Source of the DNA: Sphingobium sp. 15-1
GTDB taxonomy: Bacteria > Pseudomonadota > Alphaproteobacteria > Sphingomonadales > Sphingomonadaceae
Assembly: GCF_013375535.1 (NCBI RefSeq)
Contig: NZ_JABXJG010000002.1
Location: forward strand, 372,001-436,000
DNA length: 64,000 nt
Reading direction: 5' to 3'
The notes below the pieces were generated by a model. The model saw nothing but the letters and a program-made list of their open reading frames with translations, did no database searches and was not told the DNA's origin. Position 1 is the stretch's first letter, and every line of letters begins with the position of its first letter. Below, piece after piece: positions 8,998 through 17,722 of the stretch. A program made the position numbers and the translations under genes.

Positions 8998-9027
8998 GCG
9001 AACGGTCCGATCCGGTTGCCCGTTCGC
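8998..9027. promoter_or_regulatory. Inverted repeat GCGAACGG-N14-CCGTTCGC upstream of hyuA
   Basis: Perfect 8-bp arms separated by 14 bp, 17-46 nt before the hyuA start codon and inside the 157-bp gap after the decarboxylase gene. It could be a regulator site or an RNA hairpin in the leader. One arm (GCGAACGG) recurs at 26962, upstream of the LysR gene. Confidence 0.45.
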
Positions 9028-9138
9028 GTTTGATTTCATTCCAGTGGTTCACGTCCGGCGCGCCGTCGGGCCGCCCCATGCCGGATGCGGGGCCTGTCGC
9101 CAGCATCCATGTCCCATCCTCCCGCCTCGGGCCTCCCT

Positions 9139-9966
9139 TCAGAACTGCGCGGCAACATGGCCCAGACCCTGGAAAGAGGCTGAAAAGCGCGATCCGGGCG
9201 CGGCGGCATGGGCCTTGGTAAGACCCCCGGACATGATGATCTGGCCCGCCTCAATGGACGATCCGGACGCGGCCAATGCATTGGCGAGCCACGCGACCGC
9301 GAGCACCGGATCGCCCAGCGCGTCCCGTCCCGCTCCGGCGTCGATGGCGCGGCCGTCGCATTCAAGCGTGACGACGACATCCCGGAGATCCCCGACCTCC
9401 TCCCGCGCCACGGCATCGCCCAACACGAAGCGGGCCGCCGAACTGTTGTCGGCTATGTTGTCGGCCGCCTTGAACCGGTAGCTGAGATAGCGCGTGTCGA
9501 CGACCTCCAGCGAAGCGATAACCGCCGCCACGGCATCCCAGGCCTGATTGCGATCCACGCCGGGCCCGGCGAGATTCCGTCCCATCAGGAAGCTGATTTC
9601 GGGTTCGACAAGCGGATGGATCAGCGCGTCCGCGGCGACGATGGTCTCCCCATAACCGCCGCTGCCTTCGAGCAGGACGCCATGATTGGGTTCTTCGACC
9701 CCCATCTGGGCGCGCATGGCTGCGCTGGTATAGCCCAGCTTGTATCCGACGGTCGCCCGCCCCAGCGCCGCCGTCCGCATGGCCGCGATCCGATAGGCTT
9801 CCGCCGTGGAAAGATCGGGCATCGCGTCAGTCAGCGGCGCTATGGGGCGGCCGTTCCTTTCGGCGGCGGCGAGGGCGTCGGCCGCCTGCCGCAGCAACGC
9901 GTCCCGCTCCGTCGCGAAGCTAGCGGTCCGCCTATCCATCGCGCCTTGCATATCCTGATCCTTCAT
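9139..9966 (-). CDS. 4-oxalocrotonate decarboxylase-like enzyme (FAH/2-keto-4-pentenoate hydratase family)
   Basis: A 275-residue protein of the hydratase/decarboxylase branch of the fumarylacetoacetase superfamily. The VGYKLGYTSAAMRAQMGVEEP segment is closer to DmpH/XylI decarboxylases (which have GYKIGLTSKA-RQMGV) than to the hydratases. The metal-binding ALIHPLVEPEISF (two Glu) is intact. It would convert 2-oxo-3-hexenedioate to 2-hydroxy-2,4-pentadienoate and CO2 in the meta-cleavage route. ATG 9966 overlaps the stop of the upstream hydratase gene (ATGA). In the family, decarboxylase and hydratase form a complex, consistent with the coupling. A role on a substituted substrate is possible. 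Confidence 0.82.
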   Translation of the reverse strand: MKDQDMQGAMDRRTASFATERDALLRQAADALAAAERNGRPIAPLTDAMPDLSTAEAYRIAAMRTAALGRATVGYKLGYTSAAMRAQMGVEEPNHGVLLEGSGGYGETIVAADALIHPLVEPEISFLMGRNLAGPGVDRNQAWDAVAAVIASLEVVDTRYLSYRFKAADNIADNSSAARFVLGDAVAREEVGDLRDVVVTLECDGRAIDAGAGRDALGDPVLAVAWLANALAASGSSIEAGQIIMSGGLTKAHAAAPGSRFSASFQGLGHVAAQF

Positions 9967-10781
9967 GTGAATTGGGCGACGCAGGAGCCGAGGGTCCGGC
10001 CGTCCGAACTCAAGACCATTTCGAAACGGTCGCCCTGCTGCGCCGGCGCGAGCGGCACCAGCGAGCCGGAGAGGATGACGTCCCCCGCATCCAGCGTCAC
10101 GCCATAACCGCCCAGCGTGTTCGCCAGCCACGCAACCGCCTGCGCGGGATCGCCCTGGACGGCATGGCCATAGCCTTCGGACAGATATTCGCCATTTTTG
10201 GTGACGGTGACGAAAAGACCGGGCAGGTCCAACCCGGCGGGATCGATCCGCTCCTCCCCCAGCAGGTAGACGCCGCAGGAGGCATTGTCGGCCACCGTGT
10301 CGATGATCGAAATCCGCCAATCGTCTATCCGGCTGTCGACGATCTCGAAACAGGGGGCCACGCTTCCAGTCGCGGCGACGACATCCGCCGCCGTCACGCC
10401 CGGCCCCTTGAGGCCGGTCTTCAGGATGAAGGCGATCTCAGCTTCGGCGCGAGGCGCGATCAGTTTCCTGCCGTCCATGTCGATCGCGCCCTCCACCAGC
10501 ATCCCGTCGGTCAGAAAGCCGAAATCGGGCTGATGCACGCCCAGCATGTCCTGAACGGCCTTGCTGGTCACGCCGATCTTCTTGCCGACGACCTTTTCGC
10601 CGTCGGCCAGCCGCCGCGCCAGGAAATCCAGGCTGATCGCATAGGCGTCGTCGATGGAAAGGGCGGGCGAACGGTCGATCAGCGGGGAAATAGTGCGGCG
10701 CCCGCGCAACGCCTCGAACAGCAGCCTGCCATGTTCGGCCAGTTCGGCGCGGTCGGCGCCTGTGGATGCTCTATCGTTCAT
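9963..10781 (-). CDS. 2-oxopent-4-enoate hydratase-like enzyme
   Basis: A 272-residue paralogue of the preceding decarboxylase. VVGKKIGVTSKAVQDMLGV followed by QPDFGFLTDGM is nearly the XylJ/DmpE hydratase signature, and PRAEAEIAFIL supplies the metal-binding acids. It should hydrate 2-hydroxypenta-2,4-dienoate to 4-hydroxy-2-oxovalerate. The matching aldolase is at 46832 in this window. Start choice: ATG 10781 has a GAGAG site 7 nt upstream; ATG 10793 overlaps the stop of the TetR gene (ATGA) and would add four residues. Either way it is coupled to the regulator gene upstream. Confidence 0.83.
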   Translation of the reverse strand: MNDRASTGADRAELAEHGRLLFEALRGRRTISPLIDRSPALSIDDAYAISLDFLARRLADGEKVVGKKIGVTSKAVQDMLGVHQPDFGFLTDGMLVEGAIDMDGRKLIAPRAEAEIAFILKTGLKGPGVTAADVVAATGSVAPCFEIVDSRIDDWRISIIDTVADNASCGVYLLGEERIDPAGLDLPGLFVTVTKNGEYLSEGYGHAVQGDPAQAVAWLANTLGGYGVTLDAGDVILSGSLVPLAPAQQGDRFEMVLSSDGRTLGSCVAQFT

Positions 10782-10789
10782 GATTGCTC

Positions 10790-11458
10790 TCATGCACTGG
10801 AGTTGTCGGAGGACCGATTTTCCTCCGCGGCGATTTTTTCGTCCAACGCGGACAGCAGCACCATCAACTGCCGGAACACCTTGCGCAGATCGGGACCGTC
10901 CCCGAATTCCCACGCAAAGAAGGCGCCGTCGATCAGCGAGCGTCCGAATTCGGCATATTCCTCAGCGACCAGTCGGGCGACGGTCGAACCTCTGCTGGCA
11001 AACTGGCGCTGGAGCATCGCCTGCCACCACAGCCGCGCCGAATTGCGGACGTCGATGATGACCTTGCGCACCTCTTCGGGCATGTCCTTGCGCTCCAGCC
11101 CGAGCAAAAGGATGAAACGCATCATCAGCGGATCGTCCTGCAACGCGTTGCCGACCTGCTCCGCAATCTCGTCGATCGTGCCTTCCGACCAGTCGTTATT
11201 CCGCTGCCCCTGGGCGAATTTCCCGAAGAAACGGTCCGCCTTCCAGTGGACCACCTCCGCGAAGAGATTTTCCTTGCTGTCGAAATGCCAGTAGAGCGAG
11301 CTGGCCGGGCATCCCGCCGCCTTGCAGATCATGGAGATGGAGGTGCCGGAAAAGCCCTTGGTGGCCATGATCCGCGCCGCCGCTTCCAGGATCGCCTGGC
11401 GCGAATCCATATCCCCTGCCGCACCGGCGTCCGATGTTCTTTTCCTGGCCTTGTTCAT
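10790..11458 (-). CDS. TetR/AcrR-family transcriptional regulator
   Basis: A 222-residue regulator. The N-terminal TetR helix-turn-helix is clear: RQAILEAAARIMATKGFSG, then TSISMICKAAGCPASSLYWHF (about residues 20-60). The all-helical ligand-binding region that follows is not diagnostic. Start ATG 11458 is preceded by GAGG and begins the short basic MNKARKRTSD leader; the frame is open further upstream but not coding-like. It is the first gene of a unit with hydratase, decarboxylase and probably hyuAB, and an inverted repeat suited to a TetR dimer lies about 55 nt upstream. Autorepression relieved by a pathway intermediate is likely (inference). Confidence 0.86.
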   Translation of the reverse strand: MNKARKRTSDAGAAGDMDSRQAILEAAARIMATKGFSGTSISMICKAAGCPASSLYWHFDSKENLFAEVVHWKADRFFGKFAQGQRNNDWSEGTIDEIAEQVGNALQDDPLMMRFILLLGLERKDMPEEVRKVIIDVRNSARLWWQAMLQRQFASRGSTVARLVAEEYAEFGRSLIDGAFFAWEFGDGPDLRKVFRQLMVLLSALDEKIAAEENRSSDNSSA

Positions 11459-11512
11459 GCGCCTCACTCCCTTGCGATACTGGGTCTTGAGGGGGACGAC
11501 CTTCTGCCCGTC

Positions 11513-11533
11513 ATGATCAGCCATGCCGATCAT
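11513..11533. promoter_or_regulatory. Candidate TetR operator, ATGATC-N9-GATCAT
   Basis: Perfect 6-bp inverted arms with a 9-bp spacer, about 55 nt upstream of the TetR start codon, in the 234-bp gap between the TonB receptor and the regulator. Length and position fit an autoregulatory operator. The rest of the gap shows no gene. Confidence 0.4.
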
Positions 11534-11692
11534 TCCGGAAGAAGGTGCCCCACCCGATGGCGGGATATTGCCGCATGGCGGCGGCGAAACCAATGGCGCG
11601 CGCCAGCCCGCGACAATGCCGGTCCGCCTGCGCATGGCGCGCAATCAGCATGAGCCCCGCCATCTTTCCACCGTCATTCCGTTTCCTTTCAT

Positions 11693-13948
11693 TCAATAAT
11701 CGAAGGCCAGAGTCAGGCCGTAGGTGCGCGGCGGCTTGACGAAGCCGACGACCGGCGAGCCCAGCAGCGTCGTCGCCACCTGCCCCGACGACCGGATCGT
11801 CTTGTTGCCGATGTTGCGGATGAAGCCGGTCAGCCGGAACCCGTTTTCGGCGCGGTAGGTCACATAGGCATTTTGCTGGTTATAGGGCGCCTGGGAAACC
11901 ACATCGCGGTTGAACGGGCTGAAATAGATCCGGTCCGACCAATAGCTTTCCCCCCGCACCGTCAGCGAACCGGACGGCAGGTCGAAACTATATTGGGCCG
12001 ACAGGTCGATCGTGTAATTGGGCGCCTGCGGCAAGGAATTGCCCGACAGGTCGAAGGCGGGAACGCCATTGTCGTCGACCGTCACGCCATCCCCGGCGGG
12101 CCGCGCCTGATCGGCGGTGACATAGCGGGTGAAGCGGGCATGCAGGTAGCTCGCATTCAACTGAAGCTGAAGGTTGCGGACAGGCTCCAACGTGAATTCG
12201 CCCTCCACGCCATAGATTTCGGCGGCGGCGGCATTTTCCAGCACGACGAGCTGCCCCTGGACCTTGCCCACCTGCAAGTCCGAATAGTCATAATAAAAGG
12301 CCGAGAGATTGGCCCGGAGGCGCCCGTCCAGCAGCGTCGACTTGATGCCGGCCTCATAGGCATCGACCTTTTCGGGATCGAGCGCGGGGCCGCCCGAACC
12401 GAGATTGAACGTGCCCGCCTTGAACCCCTTCGAGAAAGACGCGTAGACCAGCGTCTGGGGCGCAAGGTCGAAATCGATCCCGATCTTGGGCGTGAAGGAT
12501 TTGAAGGTCTTGCTGTCGTGATGCACCGGGACGCGCGGCTGGTTCGCGGGGTCGTAGAGGCGATCGAAGTCGAAATCCGACTGATCGGCAACCCGCTTGC
12601 GTTCCCAGCTATAGCGGGCGCCCAGCGTGATGCGCAGCGCGTCCGTCACTGAATAGCTGTCCTGCGCGAAGGCGGCGGCGGCCTTCGTCTTCAGCCGCCC
12701 ACCGGCGTAGAAGCCCTGCACGAACAGGTCCGGACCGCCCACCGTCAGCAGGCTGAGTGGCGCGGCCAACACGCCGTCGATGGTCTCGTCCATATAGAAT
12801 GCGCCGACGACCAGCTTGTTGCGATCAGTGTCCCAGTTGAGCTGCAATTCCTGCGAATATTGATCGGACTTCTCCGCCAAGTCGAGCGGGAAGAGGTCGA
12901 CGCCGAGCGGGTTGATGTCAGTCTTCAGATCGAATTTGCTGCTGCGATAGGCGGTCAGCGAACGCAGCGTCACCTCGTCGCTCAGCTCATAGGAAATGTC
13001 GGCGCGGCCGCCCCAGAATTCGGCCTTGGTCGACGGGTCGCGCACGCTCGCCACGTCGCGTTCGCTCTGCGGCGTCACCCCGCCCAGCAGGATGGCGGTC
13101 GGCGTCACCGGATCGCCGCTCGCCGTGAGACCGGCGGGTCCGAAATAATGATAAGTGTTCGACCGGTCGTCCGAATGATAATAATCCGCGCCCAGCAAGA
13201 TGGTCAGCCGCTCATTGGGCTGGAACAGCAATTGCCCGCGCAGCGCCTGCGAATGTTTGGAATCGATGTCCGTGCCGGTCGTGATGTTGGTGCCGTACCC
13301 GGAATGATTCTGGATCTGGCCGGAAAGCCGCACGGCGACGGTGTCGGTCAACCCGCCGGACACATAGGCATCGGCGTTGATCGTGTCGTAGTTGCCGACC
13401 GTGATGCTGACGCCGCCCTTATGGTCGAAGGTCGGACGCTTCGTGATGATATTGACCGAACCGCCCGTCGCGTTGCGGCCATAGAGCGTGCCCTGCGGCC
13501 CGCGCAGCACCTCCACCCGCTCGACATCGTAGAAAGAGGCGAGCGCCGCCGCCGAGCGCGAGAAGAAGACGCCGTCCTGGTTGAAGGCGACGCTGCTTTC
13601 CGAACCCGTGGAGATATTGTCGACGCCGATGCCGCGCAGGGTCAGCCGGGCCTGCCCGATCTGTTCCGAAACGTTGAAGCCCGGCACGCTAGACACGATA
13701 GCGGTCAGGTCGGTCACGGCGCGCTGGGCAAGGGCGTCGCCGCTCACCGCAGACACGGCGATTGGGGCCTTTTGAAGAGACTCCGCCCGGCGCTGAGCCG
13801 TGACGACGATTTCGGCAAGGCCCGTCTGCTGGGCCGCCTGATCGGGCGCATCGGTCGAGGCGTCCTGCGCCACGGCCATCGAAGGCGCCATGGCGATGCT
13901 CATGGCCATCGCGGCGGCAGAGCAGATATTGGGAATCCTGGTCTTCAT
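11693..13948 (-). CDS. TonB-dependent outer-membrane receptor (copy 1)
   Basis: A 751-residue receptor. Signal peptide about residues 1-27 ending AVA-Q; TonB-box-like EIVVTAQR at 46-53; then the plug domain (VSGDALAQRAVTDL, VEVLRGPQGTLYGRNATGGSV) and a 22-strand barrel ending in the typical aromatic C-terminus TLAFDY. Start ATG 13948 has a GGGAGAG ribosome-binding site; longer upstream frames lack it. It imports a large or scarce substrate through the outer membrane with energy from TonB-ExbBD. It sits 38 nt after the Rieske oxygenase gene on the same strand, so it is probably co-transcribed and imports the substrate of that pathway (inference). It belongs to the sphingomonad receptor family seen beside aromatic-catabolism genes. 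Confidence 0.92.
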   Translation of the reverse strand: MKTRIPNICSAAAMAMSIAMAPSMAVAQDASTDAPDQAAQQTGLAEIVVTAQRRAESLQKAPIAVSAVSGDALAQRAVTDLTAIVSSVPGFNVSEQIGQARLTLRGIGVDNISTGSESSVAFNQDGVFFSRSAAALASFYDVERVEVLRGPQGTLYGRNATGGSVNIITKRPTFDHKGGVSITVGNYDTINADAYVSGGLTDTVAVRLSGQIQNHSGYGTNITTGTDIDSKHSQALRGQLLFQPNERLTILLGADYYHSDDRSNTYHYFGPAGLTASGDPVTPTAILLGGVTPQSERDVASVRDPSTKAEFWGGRADISYELSDEVTLRSLTAYRSSKFDLKTDINPLGVDLFPLDLAEKSDQYSQELQLNWDTDRNKLVVGAFYMDETIDGVLAAPLSLLTVGGPDLFVQGFYAGGRLKTKAAAAFAQDSYSVTDALRITLGARYSWERKRVADQSDFDFDRLYDPANQPRVPVHHDSKTFKSFTPKIGIDFDLAPQTLVYASFSKGFKAGTFNLGSGGPALDPEKVDAYEAGIKSTLLDGRLRANLSAFYYDYSDLQVGKVQGQLVVLENAAAAEIYGVEGEFTLEPVRNLQLQLNASYLHARFTRYVTADQARPAGDGVTVDDNGVPAFDLSGNSLPQAPNYTIDLSAQYSFDLPSGSLTVRGESYWSDRIYFSPFNRDVVSQAPYNQQNAYVTYRAENGFRLTGFIRNIGNKTIRSSGQVATTLLGSPVVGFVKPPRTYGLTLAFDY

Positions 13949-13986
13949 GCTATTCTCTCCCCAGTTTTTCATTATATTCGGCTTGT

Positions 13987-15096
13987 TCACGCCGGATCGC
14001 TTTCCCCGATCGGCTGCGTTGCTTTCGGGCCGGTCGCGGCTTCCTCCCGGCACATTTTCTCCAGCCTGCGCCGCACGCGGATGGCCGCCTTGTCATTGGG
14101 CAGGATCGCCGGCCGCATCGACCAGAAGTCCGCCCCGTCCATCCGCTCGTCCACCGCCTCGATCATGGGATTGTCTTCCGTGAGGAAGGCCCTGAACTGC
14201 GCGTCGCGGATGAACGCCATCTTCGCTTCCTCATCCTTGGCAAAGCTGCCGGACGACCCGAAGAAATAATGCGTCGTCCGGTCCGTTTCGGGCGTCACGA
14301 TATGGAAGGCGATGCCATAGGGGTCCTGCACCGGCTCTGTCCCCTGCGGCACGGCGCCGAACTCCAGCATCATGCTCGTGGGCGCCATCCAGACCATGTT
14401 CAGCCACTGATCGCAGGGCTGACCCGTCATCGGCCCGAAGCCGCCGGTCGTGCCGGGCATCCAGAGGTCGGCCCTGACCGCCCCGCCCGCTTCCGTCACC
14501 TTCACCTCGGCGGAGCGCATGCTGTCATTGCCCAGCGTGCCGTCATGGATGAAGTTCACATGGGACAGGTCCATGAGATTGTCGATTTCGAGCAGGCAAT
14601 TGGCCTTCACATGCAGATAATTGCCGATATTCGCATAGGCGCCGCCATTCGGCATGATGCCGAAATCGGGGATCAGCCCATCGTCGGCGCGATCCGGATC
14701 GCCCATCCATATCCACAATATCCGGTGCCGCTCCACAATCGGGAAGGTCCGCACCTGCGTCCCCGCCGGGATATGGCCGTTTCCCGTCGGATTATGATCG
14801 CACCGGCCCGTCCGGTCGAAATGCAGGCCATGATAGCCGCACCGGATGCCCGTGGCGGTCTTCCGCCCTTTGCTGAGAGGCGCGAAGCGGTGTGGGCACA
14901 TATCCTCGCAGGCGACGACATCGCCATCGTCCAGCCGATAGACGAGCACCGGCCTGCCGAGCAGGCGGCGGGACAGCAGCCCCTCGCCCAACTCGTCGGA
15001 CCAGGCGGCCATGTACCACGCGTTGAGCGGGAACTGGCCGGGGCGAAGGCCGGTCTCACGCGAGGACACGATGACCCCACATCGAAAAATAGTCAT
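13987..15096 (-). CDS. Rieske aromatic oxygenase, vanillate O-demethylase VanA-like
   Basis: About 369 residues. The N-terminal Rieske domain carries Cys67-Pro-His69 (MCPHR) and Cys86-Gly-Tyr-His89 (CGYHG), the full 2Fe-2S ligand set. The catalytic domain contains the mononuclear-iron segment IDNLMDLSHVNFIHDGT. The FPLNAWYMAAW opening and overall length match the VanA/ring-demethylating subgroup, which has a single-type oxygenase subunit and often releases formaldehyde from a methoxyl group. No reductase (VanB) gene is adjacent. ATG 15096 overlaps the upstream gene by 41 nt; GTG at 15069 is an alternative with less overlap. Demethylation is inferred; hydroxylation is also possible in this family. 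Confidence 0.85.
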   Translation of the reverse strand: MTIFRCGVIVSSRETGLRPGQFPLNAWYMAAWSDELGEGLLSRRLLGRPVLVYRLDDGDVVACEDMCPHRFAPLSKGRKTATGIRCGYHGLHFDRTGRCDHNPTGNGHIPAGTQVRTFPIVERHRILWIWMGDPDRADDGLIPDFGIMPNGGAYANIGNYLHVKANCLLEIDNLMDLSHVNFIHDGTLGNDSMRSAEVKVTEAGGAVRADLWMPGTTGGFGPMTGQPCDQWLNMVWMAPTSMMLEFGAVPQGTEPVQDPYGIAFHIVTPETDRTTHYFFGSSGSFAKDEEAKMAFIRDAQFRAFLTEDNPMIEAVDERMDGADFWSMRPAILPNDKAAIRVRRRLEKMCREEAATGPKATQPIGESDPA

Positions 15097-15922
15097 AATG
15101 ACCGCTTTCCCAGGCGCCCGGCGTCACCTTTATGCAGCGCGACGCCAATTCCAGCCGGAACCCCGAGGGCGTCGAGCAATAGAAGGACACGGCATGGTCG
15201 TTGGGATGCTCGCCCAGCGAGATCGTGATCGGGATGTCCGCCTCTATGACCCGCGCCTGCGCCTTGAGAACATCGGTCAGTTCGGCGGCTTCGATCATGA
15301 TATGGTCGATGTTGCGGGAGGTTTCGAACGGAAACTGCGCATAGGCGATCGAATGATGCCGCGGATTGACGTGGAGGAAGGTGGCCTTGACCTGGGACTG
15401 GCCGAAATCGGAAAAGATATGGTCGCTGAGCCCCGCGCCTATGGCCTTCGTCATATAGTCTTCGCAGGCCTGATAATCCTTGCAGTTGATCGCGACATGG
15501 CCCAGCCCCTCTTCGCCGGTCACGAAGCCGTTGGTGCTGATCTTCGGATCAAAGGGGGTGTCGGCATCCTTGCAGCCCAGCGCGACTTCATGCTGCAGCC
15601 CTTCCGGATCGTGGAAGGTGACGTAGCGGTCCACGCTCCGTAGCGCGGCGCCGGAACTGTCGCCTTCGCTATAGGCAATGCCGAACCGGGCGAAGCGGGC
15701 CAGCGTCTCCTCAAATTCGCCGGCATTCTCCGCCTCGAACCCGGCAAAGGCGAAGTCGTCCTTCGCGCCTTCCGTGACGATGAAGCGGCGCGCCTTTTCA
15801 TCCATGCGCAGGAACAGGGCATCGGCGGCGGGAACGGCCTGCAGGCCGACAAGCTCGCCAAATTCCTGCCACTTGTCGAGCCGTGACGCCTCTACGCCCA
15901 CATAAGCCAGTTTCAGGGCCAT
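15056..15922 (-). CDS. Extradiol dioxygenase, 2,3-dihydroxybiphenyl 1,2-dioxygenase type (VOC, copy B)
   Basis: A 288-residue two-module VOC protein of the BphC type. Numbering from the upstream in-frame TTG at 15940 (six residues earlier), the expected ligands are His148 (GLGHVAIN), His213 (NIDHIMIE) and Glu264 (FRLELAS), with His195 (NPRHHSIAY) as the acid-base residue. The spacing of 65 and 51 residues equals that of BphC. The start is taken at ATG 15922, 6 nt after GGGAG; ATG 15925 is equally in frame. It is second in an operon after a flavin hydroxylase and before a Rieske oxygenase, which suggests hydroxylation of a phenol followed by meta ring cleavage. Confidence 0.9.
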   Translation of the reverse strand: MALKLAYVGVEASRLDKWQEFGELVGLQAVPAADALFLRMDEKARRFIVTEGAKDDFAFAGFEAENAGEFEETLARFARFGIAYSEGDSSGAALRSVDRYVTFHDPEGLQHEVALGCKDADTPFDPKISTNGFVTGEEGLGHVAINCKDYQACEDYMTKAIGAGLSDHIFSDFGQSQVKATFLHVNPRHHSIAYAQFPFETSRNIDHIMIEAAELTDVLKAQARVIEADIPITISLGEHPNDHAVSFYCSTPSGFRLELASRCIKVTPGAWESGHYDYFSMWGHRVLA

Positions 15923-15945
15923 CATGATCTCCCAGGACAATATGT

Positions 15946-17607
15946 TTAGATTTGGACCGGCGCCGCGCCGCGTATCCGGGCGATGACCGCCGCCGGATCG
16001 GCCGGAGCCTCGTTCGCGCGCCAGGCGATGCGGTCGTCGGGGCGCACCAGCACCAGCTTGTGATCGTAGAGCTTCCGCGCCTTGGGCTCGTGGGCGATGT
16101 CGATCACCTGGAACGGCAGGCCGACAGCCGCCGCCGCATCCGCCAGGCCGGACGTGTCGATGCCGTCGTCGGAGACCAGCAGCGTGAAACCCTTGCCCAG
16201 CAGATCGAGTAGCGGCGTGCCGGTCTCCACGAATGCGAAATGCGGCACGCGGCAGCCCGGCACGGTCGAAGGCGTGTAATCGGCCACGCCGAAAGGCGGC
16301 GCGACTCCCTCGTCATAGGCGATGATCGGGGACTGGTCGTAATGCAGCCCGAAATTGAGGCCCTCGGCCGAGAATTGCTGGCTGTCTACGTCGAGCAGGC
16401 GGTTGCGCAGGTACCGGCGCGCAGCCGCCCCGGTCTCGCCCGGCTCTTCAACGAGACCGCGATATTCCTGCTTTTGCGTGATTTCGTGCTGATTGGCCGC
16501 CATGCCGGCGGCTGCGTTGGAAGTCTGGTTGCCGATGCCCCGACGCTCTGCATCATAGGCATCCAGGATGGATTCCGGCGCCCAGCCCTGCACGACCCCG
16601 GCCAGCATCCAGCTCAGCGTGATCCCATCCTCGATGCCGGTGTTCATGCCATGGCCCGCATAGGGCGGCCAGGCATGGGCGGCATCGCCCGCCAGGAACA
16701 CATTGCCGGACCGGTAGCGTTCGGCCACGACCCGGTTGAATTGCCAGGTTTCGATGCTGATCACCTCATAATCGATGTCGCAGCCCATGGTCTGGCGGAT
16801 TTGCCGGTCATATTCCTCTTCGGTGACGCCCTCGGCGCCCTCGGGGATCATGCAATGGGTCAGCCACAGATCCTTCCCGTCGATCGGGATGATGTTGCCG
16901 AAGCAATCCTTGTTGATGACCCAGTTCATCCAACCCGGCTGCACCGAGAAATTCTTCATCACGTCAGCCGACCGGAAGAAGATCGACTGGGTGCGGCCCA
17001 GGCCGGTGGCGCCGCCCTCCATCCGGATGCCCAGTTGGCGGCGCAGCGTCGAGCGCCCGCCATCGCAGGCCATGACATATTTAGCGGCGATGCGGCCAGC
17101 CTCGCCCGACCGCGTATCCGTGAAATCCAGCGCCACGCGGCCGTCCGACTGGACCACGTCGGTGACCTGGTGGAAATAGCGCAGGTCAACGCCCATGACG
17201 TTCACCGCATGATCGCGCAGCACGCGTTCCAGGAACATCTGGCTGCTGCGGTGCGGACGCTCGGCCGAACGCCAGCCCGCATCATGGGAAAAGCGATCCT
17301 CCTCGAAGCGGGAGCCGGAAGATGGAAGCTTGTACCGCGTGATCTCCACGCCGTTGATGCGGGTCATGTAGAGCACGTCGGTCGGATAATCCGCGGGCAG
17401 CCCAGTCTTCCTGTATTCTCCGCTACAGCCCAGGCGGCGAAGGAACTCCATCGTCCGCGCGCTGGTGGTGTTGCAACGGGAATGCATCGGCTCTTCATCG
17501 GAACGGGCTTCAAGCACCACGGCGGAAACGCCGCGATAAGCGAGATCCATGGCCGCGATCAAACCGACTGGCCCCGCGCCGACAATGACGACTTCGTGAT
17601 TTTCCAT
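15946..17607 (-). CDS. FAD-dependent aromatic-ring monooxygenase (phenol hydroxylase/TfdB type)
   Basis: A 553-residue group A flavoprotein hydroxylase. Visible are the dinucleotide motif VIVGAGPVGL (7-16), the DG motif ACDGGRSTLRR (about 180-190), the FAD-ribityl GD motif GNVFLAGDAAHAWPP (301-315) and GHGMNTGIEDG. The C-terminal thioredoxin-like extension (from about 430) matches PheA/TfdB/MhpA relatives. It uses NAD(P)H and O2 to add a hydroxyl group, probably turning a phenol into the catechol cleaved by the dioxygenase encoded 23 nt downstream. It is the first gene of the operon, with a promoter bearing an operator-like palindrome about 50 nt upstream. Confidence 0.92.
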   Translation of the reverse strand: MENHEVVIVGAGPVGLIAAMDLAYRGVSAVVLEARSDEEPMHSRCNTTSARTMEFLRRLGCSGEYRKTGLPADYPTDVLYMTRINGVEITRYKLPSSGSRFEEDRFSHDAGWRSAERPHRSSQMFLERVLRDHAVNVMGVDLRYFHQVTDVVQSDGRVALDFTDTRSGEAGRIAAKYVMACDGGRSTLRRQLGIRMEGGATGLGRTQSIFFRSADVMKNFSVQPGWMNWVINKDCFGNIIPIDGKDLWLTHCMIPEGAEGVTEEEYDRQIRQTMGCDIDYEVISIETWQFNRVVAERYRSGNVFLAGDAAHAWPPYAGHGMNTGIEDGITLSWMLAGVVQGWAPESILDAYDAERRGIGNQTSNAAAGMAANQHEITQKQEYRGLVEEPGETGAAARRYLRNRLLDVDSQQFSAEGLNFGLHYDQSPIIAYDEGVAPPFGVADYTPSTVPGCRVPHFAFVETGTPLLDLLGKGFTLLVSDDGIDTSGLADAAAAVGLPFQVIDIAHEPKARKLYDHKLVLVRPDDRIAWRANEAPADPAAVIARIRGAAPVQI

Positions 17608-17646
17608 GGCTTCCTCAACTATGCCTTATGACCGGCTTTACATTAT

Positions 17647-17674
17647 CGTGTATCGATCACTACAGTGATGTCAA
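17647..17674 (-). promoter_or_regulatory. Promoter with palindromic operator for the flavin hydroxylase operon
   Basis: On the minus strand there is a perfect -35 hexamer TTGACA (plus 17669-17674) and a weaker -10, TACACG (plus 17647-17652), 16 bp apart. The spacer contains the perfect palindrome ATCACT-AC-AGTGAT (17656-17669). A start site would lie about 35 nt before the ATG. A repressor bound in the spacer is the simplest reading. Confidence 0.55.
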
Positions 17675-17722
17675 TCCGCATTCCATTGCCGCAGGGGCGG
17701 AGATCGCTTGCGGCCCGCTTGT

